64,000 nt of DNA from Clostridiaceae bacterium (lineage in GTDB: Bacteria; Bacillota; Clostridia; Lachnospirales; Lachnospiraceae), in contig CABIYE010000013.1 in NCBI GenBank assembly GCA_902362865.1, forward strand, positions 1 to 64,000, given 5' to 3'. Position numbers and translations under genes: made by a program. Shown in pieces: positions 1 through 9,008 of the stretch. Below the pieces are notes generated by a model. That model made no database searches and was not told where the DNA came from. It saw only the letters and a program-made list of their open reading frames with translations. Each line of letters opens with the position of its first letter. Position 1 is the first letter of the stretch.

Positions 1-48
1 TGGTGGACACCGCCAAAAGCTAATATATCTGCAATTTTCAAGGTTCCG

Positions 49-78
49 ATGGAGCCATTTTTTCAGCTCCATTTTTTC
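49..78 (+). terminator. Rho-independent terminator of an upstream gene
   Basis: A 7-bp stem (ATGGAGC at 49-55 with GCTCCAT at 66-72) encloses a 10-nt loop and is followed by a run of six T on the plus strand. It probably ends a plus-strand gene whose last codons lie at the window edge; one frame stops with TAA at 19-21. Too little of that gene is present to name it. Confidence 0.7.
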
Positions 79-277
79 ATAGACTACTTTACACTACCCC
101 TTTTTTTGAATGCATTCATTGAAGAGACTATAGCATTTTTATACCAAAAGGAATATGGCAGGATTTGTCTTTTCATTGTCTTTTTATGATATTTGCCAAA
201 AATATTGCTTTTTCCCAAAAATAATTTTAACATATTATATAAATACAATATTTTATATCATCCAGAAGGAGAACGCT

Positions 278-1432
278 ATGAAAAAACCAGCTTCCGTCAC
301 AGATATCGGCAGCGTCCGTTCCGTTTTATATGCAAACTATGAAAAAAATCAGACAACCATGCCTTTTCCTAAGGCTCTCTCCCTTGCGCTTCTATCCGAA
401 ACCCGCAAGACAGATACCTTTTGTTACCCGGAATATTCCGGTTTCTTATCCTGCAAGGATTTTTGGGATTATGTGGGGCGGATTCCTGTCTTTCAAACAA
501 CACATCCGTCGCCAATCTCCCACCCTCAGAATATTACCGGCAGATTCGGCAATTTTTACCTGCAGGAAGATTCTTTGTTCACAGAAGGAATGGACATTAA
601 TGTCTATACCCATCTTCCTTTCGTAAATGATGGTTTTCACACGCACGATCATTTTGAACTAAATTATATCTATCATGGAAATGGAGATTTTTACTTCGAG
701 GATGAACATCTGACCCTAAAAGAAGGAGCTTTCCTGATAATTGCACCGGATTCCCCTCACAATATCCGGGCATTTAAAGACGATTTCATCATTTCTATCA
801 TGGTAAGGAAATCCACCTTTAATAGCCTTTTCTGGTCGCTGCTTAGTAAAGACACTTTATTGTCCGCTTTTTTCAGAAACGCTCTAAAACAAAACAATGA
901 AAAAAATTACATGATTTTCCAAACAGAAAACGAATGGCTTCTGCAAAATTACCTGCAGAATCTATTTGCCGAACTTGGCATGAAGGATGCTTTCTATAAC
1001 CATAATATGACATCCATCCTGTTGTTATTTTTTTCCACACTTTTAAGAAACCACAGCGACACAGCGCACTTTTATAACTGTCAGCAGTTATCCGGCGAGC
1101 ACTGCGATTTTAATCTACTTTCTCAATATATAAGGCAAAATTACAACACCATCACGCTAAAAGATGTCGCAGAGAAGTTCCATTACAGTGAATCTTTTTT
1201 TAGCAAGCTGATAAAGAAGAATTTTGGTGTTTCTTTTTCTGTACTTATCCGCGACCTTCGCCTGTCCCATGCGCACGAATTGCTCCGGCACAGCAGCTAC
1301 ACGCTCAGAGAAATCTGCGATATTGTGGGCTATCAGTCTGTCAGCGCTTTCAGCCGCTCTTATAAAAAGCGTTACGGAACTTCTCCGGGCAGTCATTCAC
1401 AATCCACAGCTGATTCTTTCCCACGTTCATAA
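278..1432 (+). CDS. AraC family transcriptional regulator with cupin sensor domain
   Basis: 384-aa DNA-binding regulator. An N-terminal cupin-like ligand domain is visible around residues 115-170, with closely spaced histidines at 121, 123 and 125 and an HNI turn near 161, as in AraC-type sugar sensors. The C-terminal 95 residues form the double helix-turn-helix (LKDVAEKFHYSESFFSKLIK, then LREICDIVGYQS) and end with the usual RYGTSP segment. The start at 278 was chosen because GAAGGAG lies just upstream; the longer open frame reaches 155 but its extra N-terminus is AT-rich and non-coding in character. The gene stands alone and its target is unknown. AraC regulators of this shape usually control carbohydrate genes, but no such genes are adjacent. 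Confidence 0.9.
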   Translation: MKKPASVTDIGSVRSVLYANYEKNQTTMPFPKALSLALLSETRKTDTFCYPEYSGFLSCKDFWDYVGRIPVFQTTHPSPISHPQNITGRFGNFYLQEDSLFTEGMDINVYTHLPFVNDGFHTHDHFELNYIYHGNGDFYFEDEHLTLKEGAFLIIAPDSPHNIRAFKDDFIISIMVRKSTFNSLFWSLLSKDTLLSAFFRNALKQNNEKNYMIFQTENEWLLQNYLQNLFAELGMKDAFYNHNMTSILLLFFSTLLRNHSDTAHFYNCQQLSGEHCDFNLLSQYIRQNYNTITLKDVAEKFHYSESFFSKLIKKNFGVSFSVLIRDLRLSHAHELLRHSSYTLREICDIVGYQSVSAFSRSYKKRYGTSPGSHSQSTADSFPRS

Positions 1433-1566
1433 TTTGTTCATTTATCTTTTAAAAATCTTTCATTTCTTCAACACCATTTCTTCACAGCTGTCACGTATAC
1501 TATAACCATCAAAAGAAAACGACGACTTAGTAGATAATACTTTTTGAATAAACTTTTTCATAATAC

Positions 1567-1600
1567 ATGCCGGGAACCGCATAAAGCGGTTACCCGGCAT
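1567..1600. terminator. GC-rich hairpin between convergent genes
   Basis: A 14-bp stem with one bulged A (ATGCCGGG/CCCGGCAT plus AACCGC/GCGGTT, loop ATAAA) lies between the convergent AraC gene and the Fic gene. No clean T-run follows on either strand, so it may be a weak bidirectional terminator or another structured element. Confidence 0.45.
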
Positions 1601-1634
1601 CCTCCCTTTATCAGCATTCCCGACGTTCTGTCCG

Positions 1635-2537
1635 TTACTCAAACTGATTATCCGTTTTTGAATTTATATTTTCCTTTTCCGAAAGCACACTTTCAATGTC
1701 TACTTTTTCAGCATTCAAAAGTCCACTTATATGCAAATCTCTGTTATGAAGTTCGTTGTTCTCATTCAAAAGCAGATTTCTAAGGAACACTTCCAAATAT
1801 TCCGTGGTTTCGTGAATACCTTTTTGTAAATTAGTATAATTGGCACGAACCAGTGCGTTTCTGAAATACCACGCATTTTCCGCAAAAATATCATTGGTTG
1901 CGGAGAAGCCAAGCGTTCTGAGATATTTGATAAAGAATACCGCCGTCGTCCTTGTATTGCCCTCTCCAAAAATATGGATTTGCCAAAGTCTTGAAACAAA
2001 CACTGCAAGATGATGTATAATTTCATCCATTGAAAGTCCTTTATAACTAAAGTCTTTTTCCTGTGAAAAGTCATATTCAAGAGTTGCTCTAAGTTCCGAA
2101 GCACTACCGTATATTACGGTTGCACCGTCAAGCACCCATTCTTTCTTTGTGATATTATAGTCTCTGATTTTTCCGGCGTGCTTATATATTCCGTGAAAGA
2201 GTTTGCGATGGATAGAAATATACTCATTTGGGGAGAATGAAAATGCAGCTTCGGAAAGTATCAGTGCAATACGAGAAGAAACCTTATCTGCTTCTTCTGT
2301 GCGTTCCTCATCCGGCAAATGCACAGGGCGTTCCTCATAATAGCTGTCAATAAGGCTCTGTGCTTCTTTCATCGTGATTTTGCCTTCAATGTTTTGAATA
2401 GCAGTATCTATCAAATATTTTGACGGTTTGAGTCCATCCACAGCCTGAAGTCCGATTGCAGTACTCCAAGCGTAACCTTTTCCTGCTTTGTCAGGCTCTG
2501 ATTCTCTCAAATATTCCTTAAATGGGTCTTTTTCCAT
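1635..2537 (-). CDS. Fic/Fido domain protein
   Basis: 300-aa cytoplasmic protein of the Fic family, whose members usually transfer AMP or another nucleotide part onto a target protein hydroxyl. The Fic motif spans about residues 188-200 and reads HIFGEGNTRTTAV; the catalytic His188 is present, but the canonical GNGR is GNTR. Near residues 49-70 a segment NIEGKITMKEAQSLIDSYYE resembles the VbhA antitoxin helix (EG followed by a short helix), suggesting a built-in N-terminal inhibitory element, although the usual Ser/Thr four residues before the Glu is not seen. No separate antitoxin gene is adjacent. The ATG at 2535-2537 is the only good start. Target and modification are unknown; it could be a self-restrained housekeeping Fic protein rather than a toxin. 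Confidence 0.85.
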   Translation of the reverse strand: MEKDPFKEYLRESEPDKAGKGYAWSTAIGLQAVDGLKPSKYLIDTAIQNIEGKITMKEAQSLIDSYYEERPVHLPDEERTEEADKVSSRIALILSEAAFSFSPNEYISIHRKLFHGIYKHAGKIRDYNITKKEWVLDGATVIYGSASELRATLEYDFSQEKDFSYKGLSMDEIIHHLAVFVSRLWQIHIFGEGNTRTTAVFFIKYLRTLGFSATNDIFAENAWYFRNALVRANYTNLQKGIHETTEYLEVFLRNLLLNENNELHNRDLHISGLLNAEKVDIESVLSEKENINSKTDNQFE

Positions 2538-2571
2538 TTTCGCTACCTCGCTTCACAAATATGTGCCTATC

Positions 2572-2766
2572 GTTACCATTCACAGCCGATTTGAAATTCA
2601 ATATGGATTCGCCGTGCTTGCACGTAAGAAGATATATTGAATTTCAAATCCGGCCTGTGGAGCAGTCACCCCACCCATATAAGCAGTCTTAGCTCCGTCA
2701 GGAGCGGGACTGGAGCATCGAAGATGCGACGAGTGCGCATGTTGGTGGGGTGCTGTGAATGGTAAC
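2572..2766. repeat. Structured intergenic element, family A copy 1, with 15-bp terminal inverted repeats
   Basis: The element is bounded by a perfect 15-bp inverted repeat (GTTACCATTCACAGC at 2572-2586 and its complement at 2752-2766). Just inside the left end lies a perfect 17-bp inverted repeat (2588-2604 with 2634-2650). The right 110 bp fold as a branched structure: an outer CACCCC/GGGGTG stem, an inner AGTCTT..GACT hairpin and a hairpin at 2715-2727. A second copy lies at 43980-44110. It fills the gap between the Fic and Sel1 genes and has no coding potential. It resembles a MITE, or a mobile element encoding structured RNA. Confidence 0.85.
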
Positions 2767-2833
2767 TGCCTATCTATAATTCCATATTAATTTTACTACA
2801 AGCCTTGCTCTGGTTTCCCCACACAAAAGTACA

Positions 2834-4303
2834 TTATTTCATTTTAAATACACTCTTTACCGCACTTCCAATTGCCCATCCGATTATAATCGGTACGAAG
2901 AACGCAATAAAGCTCTTCACCGCAAACTGTTTCAGATATTCTGTCGCCGTATGCCATACATAAATATGCCATACTGTCATTGCTACTGCTACCCACGGCA
3001 CAAGGGAACTTATTTTTTTAGCAAATTTTTTACGGGAATGGACTGCTCCGATGGTTGTCAGCGCTGCTGCAACTACCAGAAGTTCCATTGCAAAAATTCC
3101 GTTAATCGTTAAAAATCCTCCGCTTGACGCCCATTCCGTCAGCGTCTGCCATGGAATAATCAATTTCTCGGGAGCCATTGGTATCTTGGAAAAAAAGGAT
3201 ACCATAGTTGTGTAATTCGGGTGCAGCCCCCAGAACATATAAACAAAACTTACCACGTACAATACATTTCCCATAAGGGAAAGTATCGTCGGCAATGTTC
3301 CTGCATTCTTCGCTTTGTTAAGCCGCTTTCTTTTCTCTTCCAGTTCTTTTTTCTTCTTCTGATACTGATCTTTTTCATAAGAACCCTGTACAAGATTGGC
3401 TCCTCTGTCACAATATGCCATTGCTCTTGTAAGCCACTGGGTATTCATGCCATCCTGCAGGCTCAGCTCAATGTACTTATCGATTGCCGCCTGATAATTC
3501 TGTTCCGCCGCCTTTTCCATATAAGACATTCCGGTCTTAGTATTTGTATTGTCCGACGTTCCGCTGCCGCTTGCCAGCATTAATACCGCATAAGCATACT
3601 GCGCATCCGGGTTACCTCCATCCGCCGCACTCTTATACCAGAATTCCGCCCGGTCTTTGTTGACGGCAGTTCCCTCACCTTTCTCATACATCCTGGCAAG
3701 CATCAACTGTGCAACCGGATGTTTTTTCTTCTCGCCCAGTTCAGTAAATTGCTGAAAAGCTCTCTTATAATCGCCCTTCTGGTAATTCTGAAGCGCCGCT
3801 GAAAGCGCGGTCTGCTGCGGATCCGCCTGATCGCCTTTCCTCGCAGCCTGCTGTACATCCTTCCGGTCGTCTTGCTTTGCGGTCTGCTGTGCATCCTTCC
3901 GCTCACCGTTTTTCACCGTCTGCTGTGTATCTTTCTTCTGCTCCGGCTTCGCTTTTTCTTCCGGTTTCTGCTGTGCACGGTTTTTCATCTTTTCGATGTC
4001 TTTCTTCAATGCTTCATTCTTTTCTTTTTTCGGCTGTGCCTTCTTCTCTTTCTTTTCCGTCTTTTCAGCTTCCGGACCATCAACGATAATTGCCGTCTGA
4101 ATTGCATTCAATTCTTCCTTCACGGATTCTGTTGCTTTCTCGATTTTAGATAGAATCTGCTTCAGCTCTTCCTCTCTTTTCGAGTCATTGACATTCTCCA
4201 ACCGTTCAAAATACTCCAGTTGTTTTTCCTCCAACTGTTCCAATATGGCCGCCAAGCCATCCTCCGTATGAACTCCGATTGATTCCAAAAATTTTTTGTC
4301 CAT
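2834..4303 (-). CDS. Sel1/TPR-repeat membrane protein with coiled-coil N-terminus
   Basis: 489-aa protein, last gene of the Hsp70/AAA cluster. Residues 1-90 are a Glu/Lys-rich coiled coil. Residues about 85-165 are a low-complexity linker with repeated QQTA/QQAA units. Residues about 170-290 hold Sel1-type repeats (ARMYEKGEG, FWYKSAADGGNPDAQYAYA). The last 150 residues hold about four hydrophobic membrane segments. The start at 4303 has GGAAAGG upstream; a GTG at 4336 would overlap the previous stop by 1 nt but has no separate ribosome site. Sel1 repeats mediate protein contacts, so the inferred role is a membrane scaffold for the chaperone/AAA proteins encoded upstream. The exact function is not recognised. 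Confidence 0.75.
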   Translation of the reverse strand: MDKKFLESIGVHTEDGLAAILEQLEEKQLEYFERLENVNDSKREEELKQILSKIEKATESVKEELNAIQTAIIVDGPEAEKTEKKEKKAQPKKEKNEALKKDIEKMKNRAQQKPEEKAKPEQKKDTQQTVKNGERKDAQQTAKQDDRKDVQQAARKGDQADPQQTALSAALQNYQKGDYKRAFQQFTELGEKKKHPVAQLMLARMYEKGEGTAVNKDRAEFWYKSAADGGNPDAQYAYAVLMLASGSGTSDNTNTKTGMSYMEKAAEQNYQAAIDKYIELSLQDGMNTQWLTRAMAYCDRGANLVQGSYEKDQYQKKKKELEEKRKRLNKAKNAGTLPTILSLMGNVLYVVSFVYMFWGLHPNYTTMVSFFSKIPMAPEKLIIPWQTLTEWASSGGFLTINGIFAMELLVVAAALTTIGAVHSRKKFAKKISSLVPWVAVAMTVWHIYVWHTATEYLKQFAVKSFIAFFVPIIIGWAIGSAVKSVFKMK

Positions 4304-4335
4304 CTTCCTTTCCTCTCCTTCCTGCTGCCTCTCCA

Positions 4336-4920
4336 CTATAACGCTGTATTGGGAATTTCTACTACTTCGCCATCATACATAACGACCCGACAACAATTTG
4401 TATATACTTCTACACATTTGCAATCCGGATATTTATTGAACGCAATTCTTCCATGCTCATATCCTTCCGGCATTGCTTCATCTATTTTAAAATGCTCAAG
4501 AATGCTTCCTTCCGGCGTAATAGCATGGCAGTCGCATCCTGAAATATAGCATTTAGACAGAACGCCCAACATAATGGAACTCATCTCGATCTCAATCTGC
4601 GCAAATTCTTCCAGAAAAATAGCCCGTATCTGTTCCAAAATATCTTCATCGGACATTTCTTCAAATTCTTCCGCCTCATCTTCATCCATATTTTCTTTCA
4701 GCATCTCGATAATTTCTTCGTCCGTTGAGCTCAGCATATCCATTAATTCAAACATCGCCAGATATTCCTGTGATCTGGGCTGACGCAGAAGTCTCTCTGC
4801 ATCATTAAGCTCCGCCATAGAAAAGTTAAACCGTCTTGTCACACTGCCTGTCTGTACCTGTTCCTGCTCTTTTGCTTTCTGAGTCTGAGCCTGTTCTCTC
4901 TGTTTTGTCAAATCTTCCAT
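4336..4920 (-). CDS. Acidic Cys-rich protein of unknown function
   Basis: 194-aa soluble protein that I do not recognise. The N-terminal 30 residues are Gln/Glu/Lys-rich, residues about 60-110 are strongly acidic and helical, and the C-terminal 70 residues hold a cluster of cysteines (CYISGCDCH, then PDCKCVEVYTNCC) that could bind metal or form disulfides. It lies 12 bp downstream of the AAA gene and about 30 bp upstream of the Sel1 gene start, so it is very probably co-transcribed and part of the same system. It has no signal peptide or membrane segment. Confidence 0.7.
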   Translation of the reverse strand: MEDLTKQREQAQTQKAKEQEQVQTGSVTRRFNFSMAELNDAERLLRQPRSQEYLAMFELMDMLSSTDEEIIEMLKENMDEDEAEEFEEMSDEDILEQIRAIFLEEFAQIEIEMSSIMLGVLSKCYISGCDCHAITPEGSILEHFKIDEAMPEGYEHGRIAFNKYPDCKCVEVYTNCCRVVMYDGEVVEIPNTAL

Positions 4921-4932
4921 AGCGCTTCTCCT

Positions 4933-7900
4933 TTACTGAAAATCTTCTCTGGTTATCGTAGAGACCATATCTTTATCCAGCTCTATATGCTCCCGCATCA
5001 TACGGGCAAGCCTTACATTCCTATTCTCAATAACCTTATCTACAATATTGCGCACGCCGCGCGCATTTCCAAAGTCTCTGCCTTTTGATTTCTCCGCAAG
5101 ATATTCTCTTGCCGTCGGTTCCGCGCCTTCTTCCAGTACTGCCGCTCTCTTGTGCAGCATCCCCTGGAAAATGGAATACAGCTCATCCGCCGTATAATCC
5201 TCAAATACAAGTTCCGTTGACAGCCTGCTCTTTAGTCCCTGATTTGTATCCAGAAACCGATCCATCTCGCCCGAATATCCGGCAACAATCAGCATCAGGT
5301 CATCCCGGTAATTTTCAATATCCGCTACCAACGTATCAATCGCTTCTTTTCCAAAGTCACCGGCTCCGCCGCTGCTCAGCGTATACGCCTCATCAATAAA
5401 TAGAATCCCGCCTCTGGCTTCTTTTACTTTAGCTTTTACTTTTGCTGCGGTCTGGCCTACATATTCGGCCACCAGATCACTGCGTCCGCACTCTACCAGA
5501 TGTCCGCTGGGAAGCACGCCCAGTGCCTTGTAAATCTTGCCAATGATTCTCGCTACCGTCGTCTTTCCGGTTCCTGCATTTCCCTTAAATACCATATGGA
5601 GCGTGCCAAAGCCCTGCGCCGGAAGTCCCATTTCTTTAAGCTTCTGATTCACCAGTACGGAATCCATCATCTTCTGCACCTTTTCCTTCACAGAAGCAAG
5701 CCCTGTCAGAGACTGAAGCTCTTCCATCAATTCTTCCACAGAAACTGTATGTTCCCTTTCCCCGCCAAGTCCTTCCAGATCCTCTTTCAGAATCCTCTGA
5801 TAGTCTTCCTCCGTAAGCTCTCTTCCGTTTCGCATCCATTCTGCAATCCGAATATTTCTCTGCTCTACGATCTTATCCAGAATATTGCGTACACCTCTGG
5901 CATTTCCAAAATCAGGCATTGCAGACTGTTTTTGGATGACACTGCGGATCAGCGCGTCCATATTTTCCTCCAGAATCAGTCCTCTGGATCTGCACATTCC
6001 TCTGAAGATTGACAAAAGTTCCTCCACAGAATAATCTTCAAATATAATTTCATTGGCAAAACGGCTCTTTAATCCCTGATTCATCGCCAGCAGCTGCTCC
6101 ATGTCTGCTGAATATCCTGCAATGATTACCATCAGGTCATCCCTGTAATTCTCAATATCCGCCACAAGTGTATCCAGGGCTTCCTTTCCGGCCGTATCAT
6201 TCTGATCCCTGCAAAGGGTATATGCCTCATCAATGAACAGGATACCGCCCATTGCCTGCTTTACCTTTTCCTTCACTTTAATCGCTGTCTCGCCCATATA
6301 CTGGCTTACCAGATCACTTCTGCCGCATTCCACGAAGACTTCTCCTCTTGGCAGGATTCCCAGCCTCTTGTATATCTGCCCGATAATTCTTGCCACCGTG
6401 GTCTTTCCGGTTCCCGCATTTCCTTTAAATACCAGATGAAGTGTACCGTAGCCTTGCGTGCTCAGCCCTTTTTCCTTCTGTGCTTTGACAATCATGGTAC
6501 TGTCAATCATGGCAGAAACTTTCTTCTTCACACTGTTAAGCCCTGTCAGACTATTTAACTGTGCTTTCAGCTCTTCTATCGTTGATTCACTCTCCTCACT
6601 TGTGACTCCGGTAATATCTTCTTTTTTAATAATCATATAATCATTTTTGCTGACATTCACGCCTTCCATCATCAGGCGGACCAGCCTGTCATTCTGGTTC
6701 TGAACCACCTCATCCACTACATTCCGCACACCTCTGGCATTGCCAAAGTCAGGAACCCGTGATTTTTCATTCAGAAGATTCTGAATCTCCTTCTCCAGGC
6801 CAATATCCAGATGCAGACCTTTCCCTTTTACCATCTGGGCAAAAATCGCCGTCATTTCTTCTATCGTATAATCAGCAAAATGTATCTCTGTCGCAAGTCG
6901 GCTTCGCAGTCCCTGGTTCTTGTTCAGAAACTTATCCATATCCGCCGAATAACCCGCCAGAATCACTACCAGATTATCCCGGTAGTTTTCAATATCCGCT
7001 ACCAGCGCGTCAATTGCTTCCTGTCCGAAGGAATCATTGTCATCTTTGCAAAGCGTGTAAGCCTCATCGATAAAAAGAATACCTCCCATCGCCTGCTTTA
7101 CCTTCTCCTGCACCAGCTTTGCCGTTTTACCGACAAATTCTGACACCAGATCTCTTCTGGTACACTCAATCAGCGTTCCATTGGGAAGAATTCCCAGGTT
7201 CTTGTAAATCTTTCCGATGATTCTTGCCACCGTGGTCTTTCCGGTTCCCGCATTTCCCTTGAAAACCATATGCATTGTGCCAAATCCCGTCTTACGCTGA
7301 ACACCGGATTCTGCCGCCTTCTTCTGAATCAGAACCGTATTAACCATCTTGTGAACCTGGTCTTTGACCTCCTGAAGTCCCGTCATATCATCCAACTGGC
7401 GCAACAGCTCTTCTACAGTCTCAGTTTCCTCACCCGTCTCAAAATCCTCCGCCAGTATCAACACCAGATCCTCGTCCTTCAGATGCCGCTTCTTAGACAC
7501 TCGCTTTGCCATATGCAGGGCGGCCTCGCCCAGAATTTCTTCTACCGTCCGGGTATATTCAAATCCCGGCTGCTTCATCTCCCTCTCCAACAGCTTCTGA
7601 AGCCCCAGAGCGGCTTCCTCACTGATAATATAAGATTGTTTCTCCGCAATTCTTTTGGCAATCTCACACAACTCCGTCAAAGAATATCCTTTCAGATCCA
7701 CCCGGTTCATAAAACAATCTTCAAAATTATACTTCACCTTCAGAAGTTTATCCGTATCATTCTTATCTCCGGTGATAATCACCGCAACATTTCCATTCGC
7801 TTCCCGAATTGCTTTCTCAATCTGTGTCACGGCATCCATTCCGGGGGCGGAAGGATTGTCGCTATAGAATTCCTGAATATTCTCAATCAGGATGACTCCG

Positions 7901-8994
7901 CCCATGGAATTCTCAAAAGTATCCTTAATATTGTTAAATGTCTCATCGGCTGTATTCGCCACCAGCTTCGTATAATCCGTCTCTGTAACGGTTTTACTGC
8001 TTAATACGCCAAAATCATACAACACGCCGGCAATCACATGCGCCGCCTCAGTCTTCCCGGTTCCCCGTTCTCCACACACAATGAAATTACTGTTTACCGC
8101 GCTGTGTGCAAAGCCCTTCTTCAGGCGGGCCTTCTGGAACTGCAGCAGGCGGTACAGATTATTTAGTTCCCCGGCCAACTCCTTCATACCGACAATCTCT
8201 TCCATATGCTTCTCAATCGGCTTTGGCAGTGTATCTTCTTCTTTTTTCTTTTTCTTCTGCATTCCCAGGACATCCGCCAGCGATTTCCTGCTTTTTACCG
8301 CAGGAGCATCCTCTTCTGACGACTTTTCTAACGGTCTTTCTGAAGGCTTTTCTAACGGTTTTTCTTCCGTCGGCTTTTCTTCTTTCAGATGCTTATAGAC
8401 GCCGCTGGCTTCCCAGATATCCTGTTTCAGGAAATCCTTTGCCTTCCCATCGCCAATCGCGTCCAGAAACCGTTTGGCATATTCCACGCTTTCTCCATTC
8501 TGAAACAGACGAATCAGCTTCTTACACAATTTGGACGCTTTCTTTTCTTCTCCTGCCTCCACATAATCCGCCGCAAGATAGAGCATATAGTTCTCATCTT
8601 CCTGCTCATCTAAAAATGCCTGAATATCTTCTATCTGTTTCTGAAGTGGTTTCTTCTCTATATGTCCCAGCTCATAGACGGCCGCGCGGTAATAATAACC
8701 TGTGTATCCCGCCTCTTCCATCTGTTTTAAAATATCCTGTATCTTCTGATAATCATGGTTGCCAAAACATACATCTATCAGAAAGCCATAGGCTTCCTCT
8801 GATGGCTCCAGATCGCAGTATTTCCGATACCACGCTATACTCTTTGTATAACTTCTGAGATTTTCATATGCCTCTGCCACAGCAAACACGATGTCCGGCG
8901 ACGTCTGGCTTTCCGGTGTCTCAGTCTTAGCCAGCCTGGCTATCTCCCTGTAATTATTTTCTCTTTTATATTTAATGATTAATGTCTCATCCAT
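4933..8994 (-). CDS. Tandem four-module AAA ATPase, CbbX/SpoVK-like
   Basis: 1353-aa cytoplasmic protein. Residues 1-200 look like TPR helices; residues 205-260 are a Lys/Glu/Pro-rich linker with KPLEK-type repeats. Four AAA modules follow. The first (Walker A GERGTGKT near 308-315) has a degenerate Walker B ending LIENIQ instead of FIDEA. The next three, roughly 275 residues apart, each have GNAGTGKT, GGILFIDEAYTL, an arginine-bearing QGLKSR/QGLRSR segment and the DFGNARGVRN lid typical of CbbX/SpoVK. The three active modules are very alike, even at DNA level around the Walker A codons, which points to recent internal duplication. CbbX-type AAA proteins remodel protein partners; the neighbouring Hsp70-like gene 14 bp upstream suggests chaperone work. 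The ATG start has AAGGA upstream. Substrate unknown. Confidence 0.9.
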   Translation of the reverse strand: MDETLIIKYKRENNYREIARLAKTETPESQTSPDIVFAVAEAYENLRSYTKSIAWYRKYCDLEPSEEAYGFLIDVCFGNHDYQKIQDILKQMEEAGYTGYYYRAAVYELGHIEKKPLQKQIEDIQAFLDEQEDENYMLYLAADYVEAGEEKKASKLCKKLIRLFQNGESVEYAKRFLDAIGDGKAKDFLKQDIWEASGVYKHLKEEKPTEEKPLEKPSERPLEKSSEEDAPAVKSRKSLADVLGMQKKKKKEEDTLPKPIEKHMEEIVGMKELAGELNNLYRLLQFQKARLKKGFAHSAVNSNFIVCGERGTGKTEAAHVIAGVLYDFGVLSSKTVTETDYTKLVANTADETFNNIKDTFENSMGGVILIENIQEFYSDNPSAPGMDAVTQIEKAIREANGNVAVIITGDKNDTDKLLKVKYNFEDCFMNRVDLKGYSLTELCEIAKRIAEKQSYIISEEAALGLQKLLEREMKQPGFEYTRTVEEILGEAALHMAKRVSKKRHLKDEDLVLILAEDFETGEETETVEELLRQLDDMTGLQEVKDQVHKMVNTVLIQKKAAESGVQRKTGFGTMHMVFKGNAGTGKTTVARIIGKIYKNLGILPNGTLIECTRRDLVSEFVGKTAKLVQEKVKQAMGGILFIDEAYTLCKDDNDSFGQEAIDALVADIENYRDNLVVILAGYSADMDKFLNKNQGLRSRLATEIHFADYTIEEMTAIFAQMVKGKGLHLDIGLEKEIQNLLNEKSRVPDFGNARGVRNVVDEVVQNQNDRLVRLMMEGVNVSKNDYMIIKKEDITGVTSEESESTIEELKAQLNSLTGLNSVKKKVSAMIDSTMIVKAQKEKGLSTQGYGTLHLVFKGNAGTGKTTVARIIGQIYKRLGILPRGEVFVECGRSDLVSQYMGETAIKVKEKVKQAMGGILFIDEAYTLCRDQNDTAGKEALDTLVADIENYRDDLMVIIAGYSADMEQLLAMNQGLKSRFANEIIFEDYSVEELLSIFRGMCRSRGLILEENMDALIRSVIQKQSAMPDFGNARGVRNILDKIVEQRNIRIAEWMRNGRELTEEDYQRILKEDLEGLGGEREHTVSVEELMEELQSLTGLASVKEKVQKMMDSVLVNQKLKEMGLPAQGFGTLHMVFKGNAGTGKTTVARIIGKIYKALGVLPSGHLVECGRSDLVAEYVGQTAAKVKAKVKEARGGILFIDEAYTLSSGGAGDFGKEAIDTLVADIENYRDDLMLIVAGYSGEMDRFLDTNQGLKSRLSTELVFEDYTADELYSIFQGMLHKRAAVLEEGAEPTAREYLAEKSKGRDFGNARGVRNIVDKVIENRNVRLARMMREHIELDKDMVSTITREDFQ

Positions 8995-9008
8995 GGCGCA
9001 ATTCCTTG

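Noticed and set aside
7270..8004. 244-aa plus-strand frame within the AAA gene
   Set aside because: Opposite-strand shadow of a strongly conserved coding sequence.
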